Shown: positions 1 through 9,600 of the stretch, piece by piece
How positions within the stretch are numbered: position 1 is the stretch's first letter
Layout: each line of letters opens with the position of its first letter
DNA from: Streptantibioticus rubrisoli
Lineage (GTDB): Bacteria; Actinomycetota; Actinomycetes; Streptomycetales; Streptomycetaceae
Direction of reading: 5' to 3'
Assembly: GCF_024436055.1 (NCBI RefSeq)
Contig: NZ_JANFNH010000023.1
Location: 28,908-92,907, forward strand
Length of the DNA stretch: 64,000 bases
Translations under genes and position numbers: made by a program
Notes under the pieces: model-generated
The model's input: the letters and a program-made list of their open reading frames with translations, nothing else
Told to the model about the DNA's origin: nothing
Database searches by the model: none

Positions 1-1081
<1,081 letters not shown>

Positions 1082-1280
1082 GCTGAAGCTGAACCTCTCG
1101 GAGACTCGGCACGCGCCAGCTCCGGGGGTTTGCTTTACACCGCCTCGATGCGGTCAGCCACAGGAGATAAGGAACGCGCCACGCGGCGCGCTTCGGTATG
1201 GCGCCGGGCAATGGGACAAACGATCTACCACCATACCGACACACCACCCGCAACGCCAAATCCCCTGCGCCACCGCCCCC

Positions 1281-1754
1281 TCAGCCCGCCTTCGGCTGGG
1301 CACCCGGCGACGGCGAGGCCCCACCCGTGGACGGCGGAGGCGTCGGCGTCGGGGTGGACACCGGGCTGGACACCGGCGGCGGCCCCGCGGGCGGGCTCGG
1401 CCGCACCGCCGACGGCCGGGGCGCCGGACCGTGCGGCGCGGAGGGCGGCCGCGCGCCCCCGGAGGAGGCCGACTGGTCCGCGGAGCGCCCGGCGGACGGC
1501 GCCGCCTGTACCGGGGCCGCCCCCGGCGAGACCGAGGCGTCCCCGGGCGCGCCCGGCGCCGCCCGGCGGATCCGGGCCGCGTCGTCGTCCGGGTCCACGC
1601 TCGCACTGCCCGCACCGGCCGAGGGCGCCGTCGAGCCGTGCGGTTGCGGACGGCCGGGCTCGGAGAACCGCAGGCAACCCGCGGTTCCGGCGAGCAGGAA
1701 CACCAGCGGCAGCGCGGTGGCGGCCCTACGGGCGCGCGCGGAAAGTCGAGTCAC
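1281..1754 (-). CDS. small Pro/Ala/Ser-rich lipoprotein
   Basis: 157 residues. The N-terminus is basic ([10 protein letters not shown]), followed by a hydrophobic stretch and LLAGTAGC, a plausible type II signal with Cys27 as the lipidated residue; Thr at -3 is a slightly atypical lipobox. The rest is low-complexity Pro/Ser/Ala/Gly, a disordered tail with no recognisable domain. It lies downstream of and in the same direction as the helicase promoter region, diverging from crcB. Its role is unknown; high-GC low-complexity ORFs can be spurious, but the signal peptide supports a real secreted lipoprotein. Confidence 0.6.
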   Translation of the reverse strand: MTRLSARARRAATALPLVFLLAGTAGCLRFSEPGRPQPHGSTAPSAGAGSASVDPDDDAARIRRAAPGAPGDASVSPGAAPVQAAPSAGRSADQSASSGGARPPSAPHGPAPRPSAVRPSPPAGPPPVSSPVSTPTPTPPPSTGGASPSPGAQPKAG

Positions 1755-1985
1755 GGCCTACCCAACGCATTCCCCCAGCCGGAGGACACGGGAGCAGGGC
1801 GGGTGTGCCCGGCGGCGGCCCGTTAGGGTGGGTGACAGCGGTTCGCGGCCCCGAGGCGACCGCGCGGCGGTGGGGCCCGCCGTACCCGAACCGCGGCGTC
1901 AGCCGCCAACGGTCCCTACTTGCTGATGGAGCGCGCCCGCGGCCAGTCTGGTGGCCTGCGAGCGCCGTGCGAGTAGGAGGCGTAC

Positions 1986-2504
1986 GTGGAAGCGGAAGCG
2001 TCCATGCCAGGAACCGGATCCGGGCCGACGGCCCCGACCGCGGGGCGACCCGGCCCGCGGTTCACCCTCACCCCGCCCACCCGCCGATCGCCGCTGCGCG
2101 GCCAACTGCCCACGCTCGCGGTGATCGCGCTCGGCGGCGCGATCGGCTCGTGCGCCCGCTACGGCGCCTCGCTGCTGTGGCCGACCGCGCACGGCGCGTT
2201 CCCGTGGACCACGCTGCTGGTCAACGCGGTCGGCTGCGCGGTGATCGGGGCGTTCATGGTGGTGATCACCGAGGGGCTCACGGCGCACCACCTGGTGCGG
2301 CCGTTCTTCGGCACCGGTGTGCTCGGCGGGTTCACCACGTTCTCCACGTACGCGGTCGACATACAACGTCTACTGACGGTTGGTCAGGTCGGCTCGGCGC
2401 TGGGCTACTTGGCCGGGACGGCGGTGACCGCCCTGGTGTCGGTGTGGACGGCGGCGGCGGTGACCCGCCGCTTCCTGAAGCGGCGGGAGGCACGATGCGA
2501 CTGA
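1986..2504 (+). CDS. crcB: CrcB/Fluc fluoride ion channel, first copy
   Basis: 172 residues. The GTG start at 1986 is preceded by AGGAGG with a 5-base spacing. About 35 residues of Pro/Gly/Thr-rich leader precede the four-helix Fluc domain. Family motifs are [20 protein letters not shown] (the conserved Asn and Gly of TM2) and [12 protein letters not shown] (the TM3 break with the Phe-box and sodium-site residues). Fluc proteins are dual-topology dimers that export fluoride passively. This gene overlaps the next by 10 bases and starts a run of coupled genes containing a second CrcB, so the pair may form a heterodimeric channel, as in many Gram-positives. Confidence 0.93.
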   Translation: MEAEASMPGTGSGPTAPTAGRPGPRFTLTPPTRRSPLRGQLPTLAVIALGGAIGSCARYGASLLWPTAHGAFPWTTLLVNAVGCAVIGAFMVVITEGLTAHHLVRPFFGTGVLGGFTTFSTYAVDIQRLLTVGQVGSALGYLAGTAVTALVSVWTAAAVTRRFLKRREARCD

Positions 2505-2839
2505 CCGGTCCGGCACTGCGAGTGACGATCTTCATCGGCGAGAACGACACCTGGCACCACAAACCGCTGCACAGCGAGATCGTGCACCGCGCCCACGCGG
2601 CCGGACTCGCCGGCGCCTCCGTCTTCAAGGGAGTTGAGGGCTTCGGCGCCTCCTCGTTGATCCACACCTCCCGGCTGCTGTCGCTCAGCGAGGACCTGCC
2701 GGTGGCCGTGGTGATCGTGGACACCGAGGAGCGGGTACGGGCGTTCCTGCCGCAACTCGACGAACTGGTCTCGGAGGGCCTGGTGGTTCTCGACGAGTGC
2801 GAGGTCATCCGCTACGTGGGACGCGAGGAGCGACGGTGA
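2495..2839 (+). CDS. DUF190 family protein between two fluoride channel genes
   Basis: 114 residues from ATG 2495, which overlaps the end of the upstream crcB by 10 bases. It resembles the DUF190 family, small PII-like alpha/beta proteins: a first beta strand ([10 protein letters not shown]), a helix after [22 protein letters not shown], and a hydrophobic strand ([14 protein letters not shown]). DUF190 genes occur recurrently beside crcB. A PII-like regulatory role on the channel or a coupled transporter is an inference from fold and context, not established. Its TGA overlaps the next GTG (GTGA). Confidence 0.88.
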   Translation: MRLTGPALRVTIFIGENDTWHHKPLHSEIVHRAHAAGLAGASVFKGVEGFGASSLIHTSRLLSLSEDLPVAVVIVDTEERVRAFLPQLDELVSEGLVVLDECEVIRYVGREERR

Positions 2840-3210
2840 ACTGGCTACTGGTGATCGCCGGAGCGGTGGTCGGCGCTCCGCTGCGCTATCTGACCGACCG
2901 CACGGTGCAGTCCCGGCACGACACGGTCTTCCCCTGGGGCACCTTCGCCGTGAACGTGGTCGGCTGTCTGATCCTCGGCACACTCACCGGGGCGGTCGCG
3001 GCCGGGGCCGCCTCCTCGCAGCTGCAACTACTGCTCGGTACCGGCCTGTGCGGGGCGCTGACCACGTACTCGACGTTCAGCTACGAGACGCTGCGGCTGG
3101 CCGAGCAGGGCGCCCGGCTGTTCGCCGTGGCCAACCTCGTGGCCAGCGTGGCCGCCGGGGTCGGCGCGGCCTTCGCCGGTGCGGGGCTGGCCCGGATCCT
3201 GTGGGGATGA
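2836..3210 (+). CDS. crcB: CrcB/Fluc fluoride ion channel, second copy
   Basis: 124 residues from GTG 2836, chosen because it overlaps the DUF190 stop codon (GTGA) and begins directly with the first helix ([19 protein letters not shown]). Motifs are [26 protein letters not shown] and [15 protein letters not shown]. Compared with the first copy it lacks the long N-terminal leader and is a minimal four-helix Fluc. Two non-identical adjacent copies suggest an obligate heterodimer with fixed antiparallel topology. The stop codon overlaps the next ATG (ATGA). Confidence 0.93.
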   Translation: MNWLLVIAGAVVGAPLRYLTDRTVQSRHDTVFPWGTFAVNVVGCLILGTLTGAVAAGAASSQLQLLLGTGLCGALTTYSTFSYETLRLAEQGARLFAVANLVASVAAGVGAAFAGAGLARILWG

Positions 3211-4397
3211 CGGCCGCCAGGCCACCGCTTCGCCCCTGGCGCTTCGTGGTCGCCTTCGGCGTGGTCAGCCTGCTGGCGGACTTCGTCTACGAGGGCGCCC
3301 GCTCGGTCACCGGGCCGCTGCTGGGCTCGCTCGGCGGCTCGGCCGTGGTGATCGGCGTGGTCACCGGTGCCGGGGACGCGGCGGCGCTCGGGCTGCGGCT
3401 GGTCTCCGGGCCGCTGGCCGACCGCACCCGGCGGTTCTGGACGCTCACCATCGCCGGGTACCTGCTCACCGTGGTGAGCGTGCCGCCGCTGGGCGTGGTG
3501 GGCACGCTGTGGGCGGCCAGTGTGCTGGTGGTCGCGGAGCGGGTGGGCAAGGCGGTGCGCAGCCCGGCCAAGGACACCCTGCTCTCGCACGCCACCGCCG
3601 CCACCGGCCGGGGCCGGGGCTTCGCGGTGGCCCAGGCCCTGGACCAGACCGGCGCGCTGATCGGCCCGCTGACGGTGGCCGGGGTACTGGCCGCCACCGG
3701 CGGCGACTACGCGCCCGCCCTGCTGGTCCTGGCGGCGCCGGGCGCCGCCGTGGTGGCCGTGCTGCTGTGGCTGCGGGCCAGGGTGCCGAACCCGGCGGCG
3801 TACGAGCCGGTGGCCCCGGCGCCCTCGGCACCCGCCGCGGCGCCGCTCCCCCGCGCGTTCTGGCTCTACGCCGCCTTCACCGGGGTCACCACCTGCGGAC
3901 TGGCCACCTTCGGCGTGCTCTCCTACCACCTGGTGCACCGCCACCTGCTGCCGGTCGCCGCGGTGCCGGTGCTGTACGCGGGGGTGATGCTGGCCGACGC
4001 GCTGAGCGCGCTGGCCGTCGGCTGGGCCTATGACCGGATCGGGGCCCGGGCACTGGTGGCGCTGCCGCTGCTGACCGCGGCGGTGCCCGCGCTGGCGTTC
4101 CGCGACACGGTGGCGATGGCGGTGGGCGGCGCGGTGGCCTGGGGCGCGGCGCTGGGCGTGCAGGAGTCCACCCTGCTGGCCGCCGTCGCCGATCTGGTCC
4201 CGGCCGCCCGGCGGGCCACCGCCTACGGGGTCTTCGCCGGGGTGCTCGGCGCGGCCACGCTGGTCGGCGGGGCGCTCACCGGGGCGCTGTACGGGTACTC
4301 GGTACCGGTGCTGGTCATCACCGTCGCCGCGACACAGGCCGCGGCGCTCGTCCTGCTCGCGGTGGCGCGCCGGTCCGGGAGAATGGCGGGGTGCTGA
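3207..4397 (+). CDS. MFS transporter coupled to the fluoride channel genes
   Basis: 396 residues. ATG 3207 overlaps the upstream TGA. About twelve hydrophobic helices are split by a central Pro/Ala-rich loop near residue 200. Major facilitator signature elements are GPLADRTRRFW between TM2 and TM3, and YDRIGAR in the second half. The sequence VGKAVRSPAKDTLLS is typical of the YfcJ/YwoG-like drug/solute branch. The substrate cannot be read from sequence. Strict coupling to two crcB genes and DUF190 suggests a shared stress response, perhaps export of a halide or other toxicant, but this is inference. Confidence 0.88.
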   Translation: MTAARPPLRPWRFVVAFGVVSLLADFVYEGARSVTGPLLGSLGGSAVVIGVVTGAGDAAALGLRLVSGPLADRTRRFWTLTIAGYLLTVVSVPPLGVVGTLWAASVLVVAERVGKAVRSPAKDTLLSHATAATGRGRGFAVAQALDQTGALIGPLTVAGVLAATGGDYAPALLVLAAPGAAVVAVLLWLRARVPNPAAYEPVAPAPSAPAAAPLPRAFWLYAAFTGVTTCGLATFGVLSYHLVHRHLLPVAAVPVLYAGVMLADALSALAVGWAYDRIGARALVALPLLTAAVPALAFRDTVAMAVGGAVAWGAALGVQESTLLAAVADLVPAARRATAYGVFAGVLGAATLVGGALTGALYGYSVPVLVITVAATQAAALVLLAVARRSGRMAGC

Positions 4398-4741
4398 AGA
4401 TGTCGCGCGAGGAGTTCGAGGAGCTGGTCGCGTCCGCGCTCGATCGGATCCCCTCTGAGCTGGCCCAGGCCATGGACAACATCGCGGTCTTCGTGGAGGA
4501 CGAGCCCGACCCGGCCGGACCACAGCTGTCGGGCCTGTACGAGGGGACCCCGCTGACCGAGCGCGGCGAGTGGTACGCGGGCGCGCTGCCGGACCGGATC
4601 ACCATCTACATGGGGCCGATCCTGCGGCACTGCGGGGAGCCGGAGGAAGTGGTGCACGAGGTGGCGGTGACGGTGGTCCACGAGGTCGCCCACCACTTCG
4701 GCATCGAGGACGCGCGGCTGCACGAGCTGGGCTGGGGCTGA
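4391..4741 (+). CDS. small metallopeptidase-like (zincin) protein
   Basis: 116 residues. The GTG start at 4391 overlaps the MFS stop, giving MLKMSREEFEELV; ATG 4400 is an alternative. The C-terminal part has the zincin motif VVHEVAHHFGIED (HExxH plus downstream acidic residue), and the middle has GLYEGTPLTERG and ITIYMGPILR, typical of the actinobacterial 'metallopeptidase family protein' of about 115 residues (minimal zincins, formerly DUF1025). Biological role unknown. It is the fifth gene of the coupled run and is followed by the tRNA cluster. Confidence 0.88.
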   Translation: MLKMSREEFEELVASALDRIPSELAQAMDNIAVFVEDEPDPAGPQLSGLYEGTPLTERGEWYAGALPDRITIYMGPILRHCGEPEEVVHEVAVTVVHEVAHHFGIEDARLHELGWG

Positions 4742-4771
4742 GCCCGCCCGCGGTCCCGGCTCGGAACCGTT

Positions 4772-4801
4772 TTGGCGATACCGCTCGGCATCCCATATGC
4801 T
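4772..4801 (+). promoter_or_regulatory. candidate sigma-70-type promoter for the tRNA cluster
   Basis: TTGGCG (4772-4777) and TATGCT (4796-4801) are 18 bases apart, about 60 bases before the mature end of tRNA-Glu. It resembles vegetative (HrdB) promoters. Called by eye only. Confidence 0.4.
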
Positions 4802-4862
4802 TCTCACGTCCCCGACGGTCAAACCGTCCTCGCGGAAGCGGGGGTGACCCGGCGGGCCATCA

Positions 4863-4935
4863 GCCCTCATCGTCTAGTGGCCCAGGACGCCGCCCTTTCA
4901 AGGCGGTAGCACGGGTTCGAATCCCGTTGGGGGCA
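4863..4935 (+). tRNA. tRNA-Glu (UUC)
   Basis: A 73-base cloverleaf: acceptor GCCCTCA pairs with TGGGGGC with one G-T pair, anticodon loop CTTTCAA gives TTC, T-loop is GTTCGAATC. No encoded CCA. First of three tRNA genes within 265 bases. Confidence 0.95.
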
Positions 4936-4974
4936 CGCACCACCATGTGCGAGACTTGTTCTCGCACAAAGCTT

Positions 4975-5049
4975 GGTCCTGTGGAGCAGTTTGGAGTGCT
5001 CGCCACCCTGTCAAGGTGGAGGCCGCGGGTTCAAATCCCGTCAGGACCG
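4975..5049 (+). tRNA. tRNA-Asp (GUC), copy 1
   Basis: A 75-base cloverleaf: acceptor GGTCCTG/CAGGACC, anticodon loop CTGTCAA gives GTC, T-loop GTTCAAATC, discriminator G. Identical to the copy at 10683-10757. Confidence 0.95.
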
Positions 5050-5053
5050 CTGC

Positions 5054-5127
5054 GGCTGGGTAGCTCAGTTGGTACGAGCGACCGCCTGAAAAGCGGTAGG
5101 TCGCCGGTTCGACCCCGGCCCCAGCCA
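5054..5127 (+). tRNA. tRNA-Phe (GAA)
   Basis: A 74-base cloverleaf: acceptor GGCTGGG/CCCAGCC, anticodon loop CTGAAAA gives GAA, T-loop GTTCGACCC. Only four bases separate it from tRNA-Asp, so the cluster is probably one transcript ended by the hairpin that follows. Confidence 0.95.
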
Positions 5128-5131
5128 CCGC

Positions 5132-5167
5132 ACGACGAAGACCCCGCTACGGCGGGGTCTTCGTCGT
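5132..5167 (+). terminator. intrinsic terminator of the Glu-Asp-Phe tRNA cluster
   Basis: A perfect 16-bp stem (5132-5147 with 5152-5167) with a TACG loop and a short T-rich tail, five bases after tRNA-Phe. Confidence 0.85.
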
Positions 5168-5195
5168 TGTTGGGGATGGCATCGCTCTGGCGTTC

Positions 5196-5216
5196 ACTCG
5201 TATGAGTAGTACGAGT
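5196..5216. promoter_or_regulatory. inverted repeat upstream of the coiled-coil protein gene
   Basis: ACTCGTA (5196-5202) and TACGAGT (5210-5216) are perfect inverted arms around a 7-base spacer; the left arm also makes a nested ACTC-GTAT-GAGT palindrome. It lies 47 bases before the ATG at 5263. The layout suits a dimeric regulator; no factor is assigned. Confidence 0.35.
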
Positions 5217-5262
5217 AGATCGACATGGCTGCGGCAAACCCTCCGCCCATACACTCGCTCGC

Positions 5263-5565
5263 ATGGCCGACCCCATCGCGGAGAACGAGATCGCTGCGCT
5301 CACTCGTCGCTACGAGGACACGTGCACCGACATCGAGACGATCAAGCGCGACGTACTATCCCTCAAGGTTGACGTGGCAGAGATCCGTCGCGACTTGAAC
5401 ACGCTGGGCACCAAGTTCGACGCGTTCGTCACCGAGCAGCGCGCGACGAACGCTAAATTCGACGCGTTCGTCACCGAGCAGCAGGCGATGAACGCGGAAC
5501 AGCGTTCCATCAACGCCACTCTCGTCGACCTGCTGACCAACCTCGTCGGCCGCGACGCCGACTAA
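5263..5565 (+). CDS. small coiled-coil protein, unknown function
   Basis: 100 residues, strongly helical with heptad-like spacing (RRYEDTCTDIETIKRDVLSLKVDVAEIRRDL). A duplicated 14-residue segment contains KFDAFVTEQ twice. There is no catalytic motif or signal peptide. GC and third-position GC are lower than in neighbouring genes, which suggests more recent acquisition. No good ribosome-binding site precedes the ATG, but an inverted repeat lies upstream. It overlaps the tail of the convergent gene by four bases. Similar short coiled-coil proteins are common in Streptomyces accessory DNA; function unknown. Confidence 0.6.
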   Translation: MADPIAENEIAALTRRYEDTCTDIETIKRDVLSLKVDVAEIRRDLNTLGTKFDAFVTEQRATNAKFDAFVTEQQAMNAEQRSINATLVDLLTNLVGRDAD

Positions 5566-6575
5566 CCCCCACCCCGATCCCTCCCCCGCCACCCCCAGAA
5601 GACCGCGCTGGCCGCGACCGCCCAGACCGCGAGGACGGCGAACGGAAAGGCGTGCTGGTAGTGGCGGAAGTAGACGGCGGTGTGCAGGGCGTTGACCGCG
5701 CCGCCCGGTGGGAGCCAGCGGCCGATCGTGCCGAGCAGGGACGGCAGTAGCGGCCAGGAGACCGCGCCGCCCGAGGACGGGTTGCCGAGCATCACCATCA
5801 GACCCCAGGTCGGCAGCAGCGCCCACCGGCCGACCAGGACGTCGAACATGCTGAAGACCATGCCCGAGGTGAACATGGTCAGCGCCAGGATCAGCCAGGA
5901 CTCCACGAACGGCAGCCGCAGCGCGCCCAGTCCCCAGTCCACCACCGCGCAGATCGAGAACCCGCCGAGCAGCGCGTAGACCACGGTGAAGGCGATCCGT
6001 TGCGCGGGCCCCAGCGCCTTGGCGTGCACGGTCAACTGGACCGCTCCGATGAAGCCGACGATCACCGAGGCCAGCGAGACGTAGAAGATGGCCAGGCCGC
6101 GCGGATCGCCCCGCTGCAACGGCTTGATGTCCAGCACCACCAGCGGCACCCCGACCGCCGCGCTGACCCGTGGCGCCGCCTGAGCCAGCAGTTGGGCCAC
6201 GGACGCACCGGAGGCACCGGACAGGTCCAGCTCCCCGGTGCCCCTGCGCTCCTGGAGGATCGCGAAGACCTGCTGCCGGTTGACCGCCTCCAGCGCCTGC
6301 GCGTACGTCGGATAGTGGTGCAGTTCCAGGGACGCACCGAGCGCCTTCTCCATGCCCTGGACGAACCGCGCCCGCTGCACCTCGGAAGCAGGCACTCCGG
6401 TGACCGCGACCGGAATGTGACGCGGGGTCGGGTTCGCCATGGCGTAGGTGTAGGAGCCCGCGAACAACCCCGCGGCCACCGCCACGATGAACGTGATCAC
6501 CACAGCGGGCAGGAACGGCGACACGCGGAACGTCCGCCACGCTTCCGCGATCCGGTGATCCCGTCGCTCGCTCAT
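5562..6575 (-). CDS. ABC-2-like / YhgE-Pip-type membrane protein
   Basis: 337 residues from ATG 6575 (MSERRDHRIAEAW), preceded by GGGAGGG; an in-frame upstream extension to 6611 is less likely. There is one N-terminal TM helix (about residues 20-42), a ~120-residue extracytoplasmic domain with Gln/Glu/His-rich segments, and then five to six TM helices in the second half. This topology matches ABC-2 permease-like or YhgE/Pip proteins that insert surface factors or export lipids and peptides. No ATPase gene is adjacent. Substrate unknown. It is divergent from hrpA. Confidence 0.75.
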   Translation of the reverse strand: MSERRDHRIAEAWRTFRVSPFLPAVVITFIVAVAAGLFAGSYTYAMANPTPRHIPVAVTGVPASEVQRARFVQGMEKALGASLELHHYPTYAQALEAVNRQQVFAILQERRGTGELDLSGASGASVAQLLAQAAPRVSAAVGVPLVVLDIKPLQRGDPRGLAIFYVSLASVIVGFIGAVQLTVHAKALGPAQRIAFTVVYALLGGFSICAVVDWGLGALRLPFVESWLILALTMFTSGMVFSMFDVLVGRWALLPTWGLMVMLGNPSSGGAVSWPLLPSLLGTIGRWLPPGGAVNALHTAVYFRHYQHAFPFAVLAVWAVAASAVFWGWRGRDRGGG

Positions 6576-6664
6576 GCGGCCCACCCTCCCGGTCCGCCGC
6601 GCGCCGCGCACGCCGTGAAACCCGTTCGCGGCATTCGTCGGCCGGGTGAGATCCTGGGAGCCGT

Positions 6665-9600
6665 ATGTCCACTGCGCCTGCCCCCGCCCTGACAGCCCTC
6701 CTCGAGCGGCTGCCCGAACTGACGCTGCGCGACCAGCACCGCCTCGGCCGCCGACTCGACGGTGCCCGCAAGATCCGCAAGCCCGAGGCCCGTGCGGCCG
6801 TCTACGCGGAGATCACCGCGCAGCTCGCGGAGGCCGAGGCCCGGGTCGCCCGGCGCCGCGCCTGCGTGCCCAAGATCACATATCCCGAGCAGCTTCCGGT
6901 CAGCCAGAAGAAGGACGAGATCCTGGCGGCGATCAGGGACCACCAGGTAGTGATCGTCGCGGGCGAGACGGGCTCCGGCAAGACCACCCAGATCCCCAAG
7001 ATCTGCCTGGAGCTGGGCCGCGGCGTCAAAGGCCTGATCGGCCACACCCAGCCGCGCAGGCTCGCCGCCCGCACGGTGGCCGAGCGGGTCGCGGAGGAGC
7101 TGAACACGCCGCTGGGCTCCGCGATCGGCTGGAAGGTCCGCTTCACCGACCAGGTGGGCGACTCCACCCTGGTGAAGCTGATGACCGACGGCATCATGCT
7201 CGCCGAGATCCAGACCGACCGCGAGCTGCGCCAGTACGACACGATCATCATCGACGAGGCGCACGAGCGCAGCCTCAACATCGACTTCATCCTCGGCTAC
7301 CTGGCCCAGCTGCTGCCCCGCCGCCCCGAGCTGAAGGTCGTCATCACCTCGGCGACCATCGACCCTGAACGGTTCTCCCGGCACTTCGGCGACGCCCCCA
7401 TCATCGAGGTCTCCGGCCGTACGTACCCGGTGGAGGTGCGCTACCGGCCGCTGCTGGAGGAGGGCGGCGAGGACGCCGACCGCGACCAGGTCACCGCTAT
7501 CTGCGACGCCGTGGACGAGCTGCAGCGCGAGGGGCCCGGCGACATCCTGGTCTTCCTCTCCGGCGAACGGGAGATCCGCGACACCGCGGACGCGCTCAAC
7601 AAGAAGAACCTCAGGCTGACGGAAGTGCTGCCGCTGTACGCGCGGCTGTCGCACGCCGAGCAGCACCGGGTGTTCCAGAGACCCGCCCAAGGAGCAGTCC
7701 GCCGCATCGTGCTCGCCACCAACGTGGCCGAGACCTCGCTGACCGTCCCCGGCATCAAGTACGTCATCGACCCGGGCACCGCCAGGATCTCGCGCTACAG
7801 CCACCGCACCAAGGTGCAGCGGCTGCCCATCGAGCCGATCAGCCAGGCCAGTGCCAACCAGCGCAAGGGCCGCTGCGGCCGTACCTCGGACGGCATCTGC
7901 ATCCGGCTGTACTCCGAGGACGACTTCAACTCCCGCCCGGAGTTCACCGACGCCGAGATCCTGCGCACCAACCTGGCCTCGGTCATCCTCCAGATGACCG
8001 CCGCGGGTCTGGGTGACATCGCGAAGTTCCCGTTCATCGATCCGCCGGACAGCCGCCACATCAAGGACGGCGTCCAACTGCTCGAAGAGCTCGGCGCGTT
8101 GGACCCCCAGCAGAAGGACGTCCGCAAGCGCCTCACCCCGATCGGCCGCAAGCTCTCCCAGCTGCCGGTCGACCCGCGGCTGGCCCGGATGGTCCTGGAG
8201 GCGGACCGCAACGGCTGTGTGCGCGAGGTCATGGTGATCGCCGCCGCGCTGTCCATCCAGGACCCGCGCGAGCGCCCCTCGGACAAGCAGCAGCAGGCGG
8301 ACGACAAGCACCGCAGGTTCGCCGACGAGACCAGCGACTTCCTGGCCTTCCTCAACCTGTGGCGGTACGTCCGAGAGCAGCAGAAGACCCTGTCCTCCTC
8401 CGCGTTCCGCCGGATGTGCCGCTCGGAGTTCCTCAACTATCTGCGGATACGCGAATGGCAGGACATCTACAGCCAGTTGCGCACCGTCGCCAGGTCGATG
8501 GACATCCACGTCAACGAGCAGGACGCGGACCCGCAGCGGGTGCACGTCTCGCTGCTCGCTGGCCTGCTGTCGCACATCGGGCTCAAAGACACGGAAAAGA
8601 ACGAGTACCTCGGTGCGCGCAGCGCCAAGTTCGCGGTCTTCCCCGGCTCCGCGCTGTTCAAGAAGCCGCCGCGGTGGATCATGTCGGCCGAACTGGTGGA
8701 GACCTCACGGCTGTGGGCGCGGGTCAACGCCAGGATCGAACCGGAGTGGGTCGAGCCGCTCGCCCAGCACCTGGTCAAACGCACCTACAGCGAGCCGCAC
8801 TGGGAGCAGAAGCAGGCCGCGGTGATGGCCTACGAGCGGGTCACGCTGTACGGCGTACCGCTGGTCGCCCAGCGCAAGGTCAACTACGGCCGGATCGACC
8901 CCGAGGTCTCCCGCGAGCTGTTCATCCGCAGCGCCCTGGTGGAGGGCGACTGGCGCACCCACCACCAGTTCTTCCACGACAACCGCAAACTCCTCGGCGA
9001 GGTCGAGGAGTTGGAGCACCGGGCGCGCCGCCGCGACATCCTGGTGGACGACGAGGCGCTGTTCGACTTCTACGACGAGCGGCTGCCGGAACACGTGGTC
9101 TCCGGCGCCCACTTCGACGCGTGGTGGAAGCACAAGCGGCGTGAGGAACCGGAGTTGCTCAACTTCGAGCACTCCATGCTGATCAACGAGGCCGCGGAGG
9201 CGGTCACCAAGGACGACTACCCGGACTCCTGGCGCCAGGGCAGGCTGAAGTTCAAGGTGACGTACCAGTTCGAGCCGGGTGCGGACGCGGACGGCGTCAC
9301 CGTGCACATCCCGCTCCAGGTGCTCAACCAGGTCACCCCGAACGGTTTCGACTGGCAGATCAGGGGGCTGCGGGAGGACCTGGTCACCGAGCTGATCCGC
9401 TCGCTGCCCAAGCCGATCCGCCGGATGTGCGTGCCCGCGCCCAACTACGCCAGGGCGTTCCTGGAGCGCGCGGTGGCCGGTCCCGAGCCGCTGACCTCGG
9501 TGCTGGCGGACGAACTGCACCGGATGGTCGGGGTGGACGTGCACCCGGAGGACTTCGACTGGTCCAAGGTGCCCGACCACCTGAAGATGACCTTCCGGGT

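Noticed and set aside
1755..1985. Possible fluoride riboswitch upstream of the first crcB.
   Set aside because: I could not find the conserved GAUG and pseudoknot pattern; a covariance-model search would settle it.
4570..5205. Plus-strand frame running through the tRNA-Glu, -Asp and -Phe genes.
   Set aside because: It overlaps three clear cloverleaves and has no coding bias.
6572..8575. Long minus-strand frame opposite hrpA (667 codons).
   Set aside because: Antisense shadow of HrpA; no start signal and no recognisable motifs.
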